Shown one piece after another: positions 8,560 through 16,768 of a DNA stretch of 64,000 nucleotides (its first letter is position 1; each line of letters begins with the position of its first letter). The notes beneath the pieces were generated by a model. That model saw nothing but the letters and a program-made list of their open reading frames with translations. It searched no databases and was not told the origin of the DNA. The stretch spans positions 806,001 to 870,000 of the forward strand of contig NZ_SNYR01000002.1 of the NCBI RefSeq assembly GCF_004363175.1. Reading direction: 5' to 3'. The stretch comes from Maritalea mobilis (GTDB taxonomy: Bacteria > Pseudomonadota > Alphaproteobacteria > Rhizobiales > Devosiaceae). The position numbers and the translations under genes were made by a program.

Positions 8560-9402
8560 ATGACCAATTCTGACGGCCTTTCGCACAGGCTCAAAAACGC
8601 GCAACAACCGGCGCAAGAAAGCAAGCCGCGTGATGCGCTTTTTGTGGGTTCAGTTGAAAAGGCCTTTATGGTTTTAGAAGCCTTTCGTGGCCATAGCGCG
8701 CTTAGTCTTTCTGAGGTGGCCATCACCACCGGCTTGGGCAAAAGCGCGGCCCAACGATTTTGCCATACGCTTGTTGAACTGGGCTATTTAAAACGCGACC
8801 CGCGCAGCCGCCAATTGAAACCTGCGGTGCGTTTGCTTGAGCTTGGTTTCAGCTATTCCATTTCAGAGCCGATTATTTCTGCTGCGGCCCCTTTCCTGCT
8901 ACGGGCGCGCGAAAAATCCAACAAGGCAGTGAACTTGGCGCTGCCGCGCGGCACTGACGTTGTTTATGTGATGCGGCAAACCTATGAGGACAGCCCATAT
9001 GGCAACCCGCCAGTTGGTGGCCGTGTTCCCATGTTCTGCACAGCAAGCGGCCGCGCTTATTTGGCAGCCTTGCCGCGCGAAGAGTGTGACGCGATTTTGG
9101 CGCAATCTCCCTTGCAACCCTTCACGCCACACACATTGACCGAACTAGAAGATATTCAAGCCTCGCTTGAGGTGGCGCGACAGCGCGGGTTTGCCAGCGC
9201 TGATCAGGAATGCATTGTGGGCGAACGGACAATTGGGGCGCCGATTTATGATCGGTTTGGCCGTGTGATCGCCTCGATGAACATCTGCGTTTATGGCAAT
9301 GATTGGACAATGGCGAAGGTGGACAAAACCTATGGCGATTTGCTGCTGCATACCGCCCGGCAAATCACCGAAGCAGTGTCGAACAACCCCAACTTCAGCT
9401 AA
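8560..9402 (+). CDS. IclR family transcriptional regulator
   Basis: The 280-residue protein has an N-terminal winged helix (FMVLEAFRGHSALSLSEVAI, then GLGKSAAQRFCHTLVELGYL) and a C-terminal effector domain of the IclR type (FCTASGRAYLAALP, and RQRGFASADQECIVGERTIG). The ATG at 8560 follows CAGGAAG. The gene is 80 bases after the FAD oxidoreductase on the same strand and convergent with the OppA-like gene. It has about 25 extra residues at the N-terminus compared with most IclR proteins. Its targets are not evident; the flanking oxidoreductase and binding protein are candidates. Confidence 0.9.
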   Translation: MTNSDGLSHRLKNAQQPAQESKPRDALFVGSVEKAFMVLEAFRGHSALSLSEVAITTGLGKSAAQRFCHTLVELGYLKRDPRSRQLKPAVRLLELGFSYSISEPIISAAAPFLLRAREKSNKAVNLALPRGTDVVYVMRQTYEDSPYGNPPVGGRVPMFCTASGRAYLAALPREECDAILAQSPLQPFTPHTLTELEDIQASLEVARQRGFASADQECIVGERTIGAPIYDRFGRVIASMNICVYGNDWTMAKVDKTYGDLLLHTARQITEAVSNNPNFS

Positions 9403-9429
9403 AAAAAGGGCCAGTCCGAAGACCGGCCC
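9401..9429 (-). terminator. Terminator of the OppA-like gene
   Basis: A 9-bp stem with one mismatch and a CGAA loop spans 9408-9429. On the minus strand it is followed by seven T residues (9407-9401). It lies 45 bases beyond the OppA-like stop and just after the convergent iclR stop. Confidence 0.8.
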
Positions 9430-9474
9430 CTTGGGGGTTAGTTTTGGGTTAGCCCCTTTGGGAGAGTGCTTGAC

Positions 9475-11109
9475 CTATTGCGCGACCTTATAAAGGTCAC
9501 GGCTGTACCAGTTTTGCTGAATATTATTCATTGGCCAGCCTTTCACCTGTGTGTTCAACATGATCACAGAGGTGTAGTGGTAGATTGGAATAACAGGCAT
9601 ATCCCGCGCCAAAATCTTCTCAATATCTGTGTAGATCGGACCCGGGTTTGAGGACACTTTGGCGTCTGCCATCATTTGATCCACCTCTGGATTTTCATAG
9701 TTGGCCCAGTTTTGTGGGCTGTCTGAGGTGTAAAGATCAAGGAAGGTGGACGCTTCGTTATAGTCGCCGATCCAAGCATAGCGCACCATGTCAAACTCAT
9801 CGTTGCGTGCTGTTTCCAGCATGGTCCGCCATTCCATATTGTTCAACTCAGCATTCACATTCAGCTTCTGTTTCCACATTTGAACAATTGCAGTTGCAAT
9901 TTTTTTGTGGGTTTCAGATGTGTTGTAAAGCAGTTTGAATTCCAATGGATTGTCTGGGCCATATCCCGCTTCTGCCAGCAACTCACGCGCTTTTTCGTCG
10001 CGCTCTTCTTGTGTCCAATTGCCGTAATCGGTGTCTGGATCGGTGAAGCCAGCAGTGGCCAAAGGCACCACATTATAAGCTTCGCGCTGGCCGCCTTGCA
10101 GGATGTTTTCAACAATGACTTTACGGTCAACGGCGTAAGACAATGCTTTGCGAACATTCACATCTTTAAAGGCTTCTGGGCCATTTTCCGCCATGTTGAA
10201 GCTGTAATAATATGACCCCAAATAGGGCAGTGACAAAGTTTCGTCTGGACGTTCTGCTTTCAAGCGAATGAACTGACCAGACGGCACGGCTGTCATGTCT
10301 AGCTCGCCAGCATTGTAGCGGGTGAAGGCCACATTTTCTTCGCTGATGACATGGGTGACTACTTTGTCGATGATGGTTTTATCATTGTTCCAATAATATG
10401 GGTTGCGCTCGCGCACGGTGCGCTCATTCAACACCCATTCGGTCAATTTATAGGCGCCATTGGAAACCATGTTTTCTGGCTGTGTCCAATCTGTGCCATG
10501 GGCTTCCACAGTTGCTTTGTGCACAGGGAACACGGTGGCCAACACAGTCATAGATGCGAAATATGGGAGTGGCGTTGTGAGACGTACTTCGAAAGTGAGG
10601 TCATCAACTGCACGCACACCAAGCTCAGACTTGTCTTTTTCGCCAGCCAGAATTTCGCTGGCATTTTCTAGGGCCATCAATTCCACATACCACGCGTAGG
10701 GCGAGGCCAATTCTGGATCGATTGAGCGCTGCCACGCATAAACAAAATCATGCGCGGTGACAGGATCACCATTTGACCATTTGGCATCGTCGCGCAGATG
10801 GAATGTGTAAACATCATTGGTTTCGTTCACGTCCCAGCTTTTGGCAACGCCTGGGATCAAATTGCCGTCTGCATCTTGATTGAGCAGGCCTTCGAACAGG
10901 TCACGCGAAAAGGCGAACCCAATGGTGTCTTCCATCATTTGTGGATCAAGCGATGGAATGCCATCCAGCAAGCGATAGGTGAACACTTGTTCCTCAGCAA
11001 GTTGTTCGCCTGTTTCTGGATGGGTGCCAGCGGCATGGGCCGTCATCGTGAGGCCAGCGGCAAGCAATGCCCCCAGCGACACTGTTTTAAACAGTTTTGA
11101 AAAATTCAT
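9475..11109 (-). CDS. Peptide ABC transporter substrate-binding protein, OppA family
   Basis: The 544-residue protein has a signal peptide (MNFSKLFKTVSLGALLAAGL, cleavage near residue 27) and a family-5 solute-binding fold with the OppA-like opening YRLLDGIPSLDPQMMEDTIG and the signature NGDPVTAHDFVYAWQRSIDP. Length and motifs fit periplasmic oligopeptide-binding proteins. No permease or ATPase genes accompany it, so it must work with an importer encoded elsewhere or act as an alternative receptor. The muramic-acid genes next door make murein peptides a tempting ligand (compare MppA), but that is inference. Confidence 0.9.
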   Translation of the reverse strand: MNFSKLFKTVSLGALLAAGLTMTAHAAGTHPETGEQLAEEQVFTYRLLDGIPSLDPQMMEDTIGFAFSRDLFEGLLNQDADGNLIPGVAKSWDVNETNDVYTFHLRDDAKWSNGDPVTAHDFVYAWQRSIDPELASPYAWYVELMALENASEILAGEKDKSELGVRAVDDLTFEVRLTTPLPYFASMTVLATVFPVHKATVEAHGTDWTQPENMVSNGAYKLTEWVLNERTVRERNPYYWNNDKTIIDKVVTHVISEENVAFTRYNAGELDMTAVPSGQFIRLKAERPDETLSLPYLGSYYYSFNMAENGPEAFKDVNVRKALSYAVDRKVIVENILQGGQREAYNVVPLATAGFTDPDTDYGNWTQEERDEKARELLAEAGYGPDNPLEFKLLYNTSETHKKIATAIVQMWKQKLNVNAELNNMEWRTMLETARNDEFDMVRYAWIGDYNEASTFLDLYTSDSPQNWANYENPEVDQMMADAKVSSNPGPIYTDIEKILARDMPVIPIYHYTSVIMLNTQVKGWPMNNIQQNWYSRDLYKVAQ

Positions 11110-11129
11110 ATGTCCCTCCGATTATGTAC

Positions 11130-11170
11130 GTGCTTTATATCAGCACTTAATTGCATGTATTACATTGCAA
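11130..11170 (-). promoter_or_regulatory. Dyad-rich region upstream of the OppA-like gene
   Basis: Two inverted repeats lie 20-60 bases upstream of ATG 11109: GTGCT-N7-AGCAC (11130-11146) and TTGCA-N10-TGCAA (11151-11170), in AT-rich sequence. They may be operators. The regulator is unknown; the nearby IclR protein is a candidate. The remainder of the gap up to 11327 shows no gene. Confidence 0.3.
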
Positions 11171-11327
11171 TATATATTATTGTATTTAAATAATTTAAGC
11201 CTGACAAGGTGTGTTCTGCGCCTGTGGCTGCTCAAGGCGCATACTTTCGTAGAATGGGGGAATTATGTGATTTACCGCGCAGCTTAGTGCTGCCTATCGG
11301 TTTTTCAGGTCGATGTGTGGCTGGTAT

Positions 11328-12206
11328 CTAAAAACCAAATTCTTTTTGAGCGAGCCAAAAGGCACCGTCTAGCGCCTCACCCTTGGCTGAATGGCAGATG
11401 GCCTGATATTCCGCTGGCATTTGGCTTTGATAAAAGCGGCCGAGACCACCCAAGAAGCAAAGATGTTGTTGCGGCACGTTGTGGGCTGGGCCAATGGTGT
11501 CGCACAATTGCTGCACGGCGCGATTCACGATTTGCTGTGCAACAACATCGCCAGCTGCAACAGCTTCGGTAATCCAAGGTGCAAATTTTGCAAAGTCGGC
11601 AGCTTTGCTGTCACGGGCGAAAGGCACCATATTTTTCGGCGTGCCGCCAAAATGATCCAAGACTTTCTGCGTCAGATTGCTGGAAGGGCCAACCCCATCA
11701 TAGGCTTTGATCGTGTCGCGCAGCAGTTCGCGCCCCAGCCATGCGCCGCCGCATTCGTCGCCCAAGATAAAGCCCCAACCGCCAACCCGGCGCACTTGCC
11801 CCTGCTCTCGCCAAACAAAAAAGGACCCTGTGCCCAACATGGCCACCAGACCATCTTGCTCGGTGCCGAGCGCGGCGGCCAATGTCACATCAATATCGGT
11901 GGCCAGAATCATGCGTCTAAAGCCAAAGCGATCAATGAGTTCTTGTCGCTGAGCGCTAGCTCCGGCGCCCGCCAAGGCTACAAATGCATAATCATTTGCG
12001 AAGGAGGTGATATCGCGACCCGCTTGCGCATAGACGGCATGGGCCAACCCCATAAGATTGGCGGCTGCCGCTTCAAAATCTGTGCTGATATTGGACGGGC
12101 CTGCCGTGCCAGTGGCCAGCACCTCGCCAGACAAAGTGCACAAGCGCGCCCGGGCACCACTGCCCCCGCCATCGATCAACAGCACGCAAGAATCAGAGCG
12201 CGTCAT
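11328..12206 (-). CDS. murK: N-acetylmuramic acid / N-acetylglucosamine kinase, BadF/BadG family
   Basis: The 292-residue protein is an ASKHA-fold kinase: phosphate loop VLLIDGGGSGARARLC at the N-terminus, a second glycine-rich motif AMLGTGSFFVWREQG, and WGFILGDECGGAWLGRELL. The family includes eukaryotic GlcNAc kinase and MurK of Clostridium acetobutylicum, which phosphorylates MurNAc and GlcNAc at O-6. It starts six bases after murQ, so the two are one operon (murQ first). Here it would make MurNAc-6-phosphate, the substrate of MurQ, after ABC import of the free sugar. Specificity for MurNAc over GlcNAc is inferred from context, so the symbol is provisional. Confidence 0.78.
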   Translation of the reverse strand: MTRSDSCVLLIDGGGSGARARLCTLSGEVLATGTAGPSNISTDFEAAAANLMGLAHAVYAQAGRDITSFANDYAFVALAGAGASAQRQELIDRFGFRRMILATDIDVTLAAALGTEQDGLVAMLGTGSFFVWREQGQVRRVGGWGFILGDECGGAWLGRELLRDTIKAYDGVGPSSNLTQKVLDHFGGTPKNMVPFARDSKAADFAKFAPWITEAVAAGDVVAQQIVNRAVQQLCDTIGPAHNVPQQHLCFLGGLGRFYQSQMPAEYQAICHSAKGEALDGAFWLAQKEFGF

Positions 12207-12212
12207 AAAGGT

Positions 12213-13163
12213 CTATTTTGCCTCGTTCAGGGCTTGGCGCAAATGGCCACCCGCCTGCTCAATTTGAGACTGTGCTGCCGCTGCATCCATGCCAGTTTTG
12301 CAAATAACAATAGCGACTTTAACGTCCCAATTGGCAGCAACCAAGGCCCGCAATGCGGTTTCTTTTTCAGCGTCGGTCAATTCGCGCACCAAGTTCAACG
12401 CACGTGCACGCAGCTTTTCATTGGTGACGTTGAGATCAACCATGCGGTTTTGATAGCATTTACCCAAGCGCACCATGGCGCCCGTGGAGATCATATTCAG
12501 CACCATCTTTTGCGCGGTGCCGGATTTCAACCGGGTGGAGCCTGCAAGAATTTCCGGCCCAACTTCCGGCGTGATACCGATTTTTGCCAGTTCTTCCAAC
12601 GCACTGCCGGGATTGCATGAAATGCCGACGGTGACAGCGCCGCGCTTATGCGCCTCTTCCAACGCGGCCAACACATAGGGTGTGCGGCCAGAAACGGCCA
12701 AACCAATGACAAGATCATTTTCGCTGACTTGGGCATCGGCCAAATCTAACGCACCTTGCTCCCGATCATCTTCGATCCCTTCCTGCGCCTGAAAAATCGC
12801 AGGCTGTCCACCCGCGATAATTGCATGAAATAGGCTTGGCGGTGCGGAAAAGGTTGGCGGAATTTCTGACGCATCCAACACGCCCAGGCGGCCGCTTGTG
12901 CCGGCGCCCACATAGATAATGCGCCCGCCTGCTTTCAGTGCGGCATGGGCAGCATCAATGGCTTTGGCCACTTGGGGCAGCACTTTTTCAACAGCGCTGG
13001 CCACCGTTTGGTCTTCGCTGTTCATCACTTGCGCAATTTCCAGCGCCGACATTTGATCTAGCCGTTCAGAACGGGCATTTATGCCTTCTGAGGTCAGCCC
13101 TTCAAGGGTTGACGATAGAAGCAATAGATTATCTTGGGCGAGTTTGTTATGGTCAGCAGTCAT
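12213..13163 (-). CDS. murQ: N-acetylmuramic acid 6-phosphate etherase
   Basis: The 316-residue protein is a full-length MurQ. The SIS domain shows the sugar-phosphate loop IYVGAGTSGRLGVLDASEIP, which holds the catalytic glutamate, and the signature GSTRLKSGTAQKMVLNMI. The enzyme cleaves the D-lactyl ether of MurNAc-6-phosphate to GlcNAc-6-phosphate and D-lactate in the cytosol. The gene is divergent from the RpiR-type regulator and is followed by the kinase. Two copies of the regulator's presumed operator lie directly upstream of its ATG. This is one of the most secure calls in the window. Confidence 0.96.
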   Translation of the reverse strand: MTADHNKLAQDNLLLLSSTLEGLTSEGINARSERLDQMSALEIAQVMNSEDQTVASAVEKVLPQVAKAIDAAHAALKAGGRIIYVGAGTSGRLGVLDASEIPPTFSAPPSLFHAIIAGGQPAIFQAQEGIEDDREQGALDLADAQVSENDLVIGLAVSGRTPYVLAALEEAHKRGAVTVGISCNPGSALEELAKIGITPEVGPEILAGSTRLKSGTAQKMVLNMISTGAMVRLGKCYQNRMVDLNVTNEKLRARALNLVRELTDAEKETALRALVAANWDVKVAIVICKTGMDAAAAQSQIEQAGGHLRQALNEAK

Positions 13164-13166
13164 GAT

Positions 13167-13181
13167 GGAATTATGTATTCC
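13167..13181. promoter_or_regulatory. MurR-type operator, copy 1
   Basis: GGAAT-TATGT-ATTCC, a perfect 5-5-5 palindrome, lies four bases upstream of the murQ ATG. It is one of four copies of the consensus RGAAT-N5-ATTCY in this island. Confidence 0.7.
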
Positions 13182-13197
13182 TAAAAAATTTACGTCA

Positions 13198-13212
13198 AGA
13201 ATTTATTATTCT
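13198..13212. promoter_or_regulatory. MurR-type operator, copy 2
   Basis: AGAAT-TTATT-ATTCT, a perfect palindrome in the gap between the divergent murQ and rpiR/murR genes, 31 bases (three helical turns) from copy 1. This arrangement suggests control of murQ and autoregulation. Confidence 0.7.
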
Positions 13213-13269
13213 TAGATGCATCTTTTGCACGCTTGGGTCAACACATCAAGAAATGAAAGCACGGGTTTC

Positions 13270-14121
13270 ATGCAAAATGCGCAAAATTTGATTTCCCATC
13301 TCAACGCTATTGTTGAGGATTTGTCGCAGAATGAACAGCGGATCGCCCACTGGATTTTGAACGACCCATCAAAAGTGACGACCATGACCTCGCAGGATTT
13401 GGCGCAGCAATGCGGCGTGAGCCAATCCAGCATCATCAAATTCTGCAAGAAGATCGGGCTTTCTGGTTTTCCCGCACTCAAGATCGCGTTGAGCGCCGAT
13501 GTGGCCCGTGCGCAGGATGCCGAGCAGATTCACGGCGATATTTTCAGCGATGACCCGCTGAGTGAAGTGGCGCAAAAGATGTATAACAGTAAGGTTGCCG
13601 CCCTGTCGGAAACCTTGAAAGGCAATACAAGTGCGCAACTGGGCGCGGCTGTTGATCGGTTGGTTGCTGCAGATCGCATTATCATTTTGGGTGTTGGCGG
13701 TTCTGCGCTGGTGGCGATGGATTTCGGTTCCAAACTCACCAAGCTGGGCACCGCCGTGTTGCAAGGCATGGATGCCCATATCCATCTCGCAAACTTGGCG
13801 CGCTTCACAGAGAATGACTTGTTGGTGCTGATTTCTTATTCAGGTAAGTCAAAGGAAGTGCTAGCCGCCGCAGAATATGCGCGACAACATAATATCCCCA
13901 CCATCTATCTTGTGGGGCCAAGTGCCAATATCACACCTGAATCCCACGAATTGGAGTTGCACTGCGTGGCCAGCGAGAATTTGGTGCGCTCTTCATCTAT
14001 CTCCACCCGCACTGCCCAATTGGCGATCACCGACCTGCTGTTTATTCTGCTCGCACAACGTGCAGAAGATATGCCAAGCAAGATTCAAGACAGCCAAGCG
14101 CTGGTCAATCGGATCAAATAG
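13270..14121 (+). CDS. murR: RpiR family regulator, probable MurR
   Basis: The protein has an N-terminal RpiR helix-turn-helix (DLAQQCGVSQSSIIKFCKKI) and a C-terminal SIS domain (IILGVGGSALVAMDFGSKLT) that binds a phosphosugar. Starting at ATG 13270 it has 283 residues, close to E. coli MurR; an in-frame ATG at 13216 overlaps the presumed promoter and is less likely. It is divergent from murQ-murK and followed by the ABC importer operon. MurR-type proteins repress MurNAc genes and are released by MurNAc-6-phosphate. The four palindromes at 13167, 13198, 14175 and 14237 are its probable targets. Confidence 0.85.
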   Translation: MQNAQNLISHLNAIVEDLSQNEQRIAHWILNDPSKVTTMTSQDLAQQCGVSQSSIIKFCKKIGLSGFPALKIALSADVARAQDAEQIHGDIFSDDPLSEVAQKMYNSKVAALSETLKGNTSAQLGAAVDRLVAADRIIILGVGGSALVAMDFGSKLTKLGTAVLQGMDAHIHLANLARFTENDLLVLISYSGKSKEVLAAAEYARQHNIPTIYLVGPSANITPESHELELHCVASENLVRSSSISTRTAQLAITDLLFILLAQRAEDMPSKIQDSQALVNRIK

Positions 14122-14158
14122 ATTATTCCACATCTAGCGGGTCAGTGATTTTTTATTA

Positions 14159-14189
14159 TTGACATTGTCATTTTAGAATTTAATATTCC
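14159..14189 (+). promoter_or_regulatory. Promoter of the muramic-acid ABC operon with overlapping operator copy 3
   Basis: TTGACA (14159-14164) is followed after 16 bases by TAATAT (14181-14186). The palindrome AGAAT-TTAAT-ATTCC (14175-14189) covers the -10 element, the classical position for repression by a MurR-type protein. Confidence 0.65.
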
Positions 14190-14236
14190 TAGCAGGAGGA
14201 ATAGACAGCTTCTTACGGCATAATTATCGGCATATC

Positions 14237-14251
14237 GGAATAAAAAATTCC
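14237..14251. promoter_or_regulatory. MurR-type operator, copy 4
   Basis: GGAAT-AAAAA-ATTCC, a perfect palindrome in the untranslated leader of the ABC operon, 62 bases downstream of copy 3. The pair could support looping or a roadblock. Confidence 0.65.
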
Positions 14252-14347
14252 CGCACGATCGTTTGCAACAGACGCTGTTGACCTTTCTCTTCACCCCAAC
14301 AATTGGCATCCCGAACGCCAAAATCACATAGAGGGAGGGAACTGAAT

Positions 14348-15571
14348 ATGAAATCACTTCGTAAAATCGCCAGCATGGCGGTGCTTAGCACAGCAACTTT
14401 TGCATATGCAGGCACAGCACTGGCCCAAACTGAGCTGGACTTTTGGTCTTGGCGTCAGGAAGATGTGAAAGCCTATAATGAGATTATTGCTGCATTCGAA
14501 GAGCAAAATCCTGACATTAAAGTGACGTTCACTGCGCACGAAGCCACAAGCTACAACACCATTTTGACCACTGCCCTAGCCGGCGGTGCGGGCCCAGACA
14601 TTATGCACACCCGCTCATATGGTTCATTGGAAGCGATTGCGGCGCCAGGTTATTTGGAGCCACTTGATGGCAAAATTGACCTTTCAGCTCTAAGCGCTGA
14701 TGAGCTTTTGGGCACCACATTGCGCGCTGATGGCCATGTATATGCTGTGCCTTTCGCATCGCAAACCATTGTTGTTTTCTACAATAAAGATTTGTTTGAA
14801 CAGCATGATGTTGCCTTGCCTGAAACTTGGGACGAGTTTTTGGCTGCATCGCAAAAGTTCAAAGATGCAGGCGTGATCCCATTGGCCAACGGCTTGGCTG
14901 ATGCCTGGACCATGGAAATTATGTCTGGTGCGTTCTTGCCAAACTTCTATGGCAAAGACTTCTTTGGTGAAGTGACATCTGGCGCAACAGACTTTGAAGA
15001 TGAGCGCTTTGTAAACGCGCTTGAGAAATTTGCTGCGTTGAAAGACTACATGCCGCAAGGTTATGAAGGCGTTGACTATGCAACCATGAAGCAATTGTTC
15101 AGCGCTGGCCAAGCGGCCATGTTTGTTGGCGGTTCTTTCGACATTCCAACATTCGTTTCTTCAGGCGTGAACTTTGACATTATGCAAGGCCCTGCGGCTG
15201 AAGAAGGTGGCCCACGCATGGTGGCAACTTGGCTTGACGGTGGCTATGGTGTGAATGCTGCTTCTGAAAACAAAGAAGCTGCGCTGAAATTCATCCAGTT
15301 CACTGCAACACAGCCATTTGCACAAATGTTGACTGACAAGCTGGCCAACGTGCCTGCGGTTGATGGTGCTGACATTTCTGACCCAATGTTGGCGAAAGTG
15401 TCTGACTTCCATGCGGAAGCAACACCATACATCATGTTGGTTGCGTTCCGCTTCAACACACCAACAGGTTCAACCTTGCTGCAAAATGGCTTGCAAGAAT
15501 TGTTCACTGGCAAAAAGACAGCTGCTGAAGTGGCTGCCGATATTAGCGCTGGCATTAAAAGCGCTGAGTAA
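14348..15571 (+). CDS. Sugar ABC transporter substrate-binding protein (family 1)
   Basis: The 407-residue protein has a signal peptide (MKSLRKIASMAVLSTATFAY, cleavage near ALAQ) and a family-1 solute-binding fold: ELDFWSWRQEDVKAYNEIIA at the mature N-terminus and the DGGYGVNAASENKEAALKFI region late in the chain. ATG 14348 follows GAGGGAGGGA. It begins an operon with one ATPase, two permeases and a hydrolase, controlled by two MurR-type operators. The likely ligand is MurNAc, anhydroMurNAc or a muropeptide-derived sugar. This rests on context and not on binding-site residues. Confidence 0.9.
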   Translation: MKSLRKIASMAVLSTATFAYAGTALAQTELDFWSWRQEDVKAYNEIIAAFEEQNPDIKVTFTAHEATSYNTILTTALAGGAGPDIMHTRSYGSLEAIAAPGYLEPLDGKIDLSALSADELLGTTLRADGHVYAVPFASQTIVVFYNKDLFEQHDVALPETWDEFLAASQKFKDAGVIPLANGLADAWTMEIMSGAFLPNFYGKDFFGEVTSGATDFEDERFVNALEKFAALKDYMPQGYEGVDYATMKQLFSAGQAAMFVGGSFDIPTFVSSGVNFDIMQGPAAEEGGPRMVATWLDGGYGVNAASENKEAALKFIQFTATQPFAQMLTDKLANVPAVDGADISDPMLAKVSDFHAEATPYIMLVAFRFNTPTGSTLLQNGLQELFTGKKTAAEVAADISAGIKSAE

Positions 15572-15581
15572 TCGACTAATC

Positions 15582-15609
15582 AGCCAAAGGGGGATTGCCC
15601 CCTTTGGCT
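15582..15609 (+). terminator. Intercistronic stem-loop after the binding-protein gene
   Basis: A perfect 12-bp GC-rich stem (15582-15593 with 15598-15609) and an ATTG loop follow the stop by ten bases, without a long T run. It probably stabilises the binding-protein message and attenuates downstream genes, as between malE and malF, and does not end the operon. Confidence 0.7.
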
Positions 15610-15672
15610 TTGCTGGCCAAGCCCCAATGTGGCGGCCACCCCATTCCAAATTAGAATTTCAGGGCGACTAAA

Positions 15673-16764
15673 ATGGCAACAATTGAATTGCGCGACGTGA
15701 CCAAAGACTTTGGCGGTGTACAAGTTATTCATGGCGCGAACTTGTCTATTGAAGACAATGAATTTGTGGTCTTTGTCGGTCCTTCTGGCTGCGGCAAATC
15801 AACATTGCTGCGCCTTTTATCCGGGCTTGAAGAACTTAGCTCAGGCGAAATCCATATTGATGGCGAACGCGTGGACCATTTGCCCCCAGCGCGGCGCGGC
15901 TTAGCCATGGTGTTCCAATCTTACGCGCTTTACCCGCATATGACTGTGTTTCAAAACATGTCTTATGCGCTCAAAGTTGCCAAAAAGAGCAAGCAGGAAA
16001 TTGAAGCCAAAGTGCACGCCGCGGCAGAGATTTTGCAGTTGACTGAATTGCTGGACCGTAAGCCGAAAGCGCTTTCTGGCGGTCAGCGCCAGCGTGTGGC
16101 CATTGGCCGGGCGATTGTGCGCGACCCAAAAGTGTTTTTGTTTGACGAGCCCTTGTCTAACCTTGATGCGAAATTGCGGGTGCAAATGCGCATTGAGCTG
16201 ACCAATTTGCACCAGCAATTGCAGTCCACCATGATTTATGTGACCCACGATCAGGTGGAAGCCATGACCATGGCCGACAAAATTGTGGTGATGCGCAATG
16301 GCCATATTGAACAAGTTGGCGCACCGCTTGAATTGTTCAACAAGCCAGTAAACAAGTTTGTTGCGGGCTTTATCGGCTCTCCGGCAATGAACTTTTTCCA
16401 AGGGAAAATCATCAGCGCAAATGAAGGGGCATATGAAGCCCAGCTCGACAATGGCGCGCAATTTAAATTCAAAACCAAGGCTGGCCTTTTGAACGCTGAG
16501 GACAAGATTGATCTCGGCGTACGGCCAGAAGATTTGCAACCGAACCAAGACGGCTCGGGCAAAATTGTTGGCAAAGCCACCGCCGTGGAACGGTTAGGCG
16601 CACAGACATATGTCTATCTCAGCTCGCCAATCAAAGAGAGCATGATTATCCACCATGCGGGGGATTTGGACGTGCAATCGGGCGAGGAGATCGAGGTGAG
16701 CTTTAACCTTGAAAGCTGCCATTTGTTTGGCCCAGACGAGCAACGCATAGAGTTTGACGGATAA
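15673..16764 (+). CDS. Sugar ABC transporter ATP-binding protein, MalK/UgpC type
   Basis: The 363-residue ATPase shows Walker A GPSGCGKST, signature LSGGQRQRVAIGRAIVRDP, Walker B VFLFDEPLSNLD and the H-loop VTHDQVEAMT. A C-terminal TOBE regulatory domain follows (residues 240-363, LGVRPEDLQ). It powers the importer formed by its neighbours. The next gene begins five bases after its stop. ATPases of this class are often shared between several sugar importers. Confidence 0.95.
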   Translation: MATIELRDVTKDFGGVQVIHGANLSIEDNEFVVFVGPSGCGKSTLLRLLSGLEELSSGEIHIDGERVDHLPPARRGLAMVFQSYALYPHMTVFQNMSYALKVAKKSKQEIEAKVHAAAEILQLTELLDRKPKALSGGQRQRVAIGRAIVRDPKVFLFDEPLSNLDAKLRVQMRIELTNLHQQLQSTMIYVTHDQVEAMTMADKIVVMRNGHIEQVGAPLELFNKPVNKFVAGFIGSPAMNFFQGKIISANEGAYEAQLDNGAQFKFKTKAGLLNAEDKIDLGVRPEDLQPNQDGSGKIVGKATAVERLGAQTYVYLSSPIKESMIIHHAGDLDVQSGEEIEVSFNLESCHLFGPDEQRIEFDG

Positions 16765-16768
16765 AATT

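Noticed and set aside
11391-12620. A 409-codon open frame on the plus strand
   Set aside because: It is antisense to the kinase and murQ genes, which have clear motifs; the translation is rich in Gln/His/Arg without any fold pattern.
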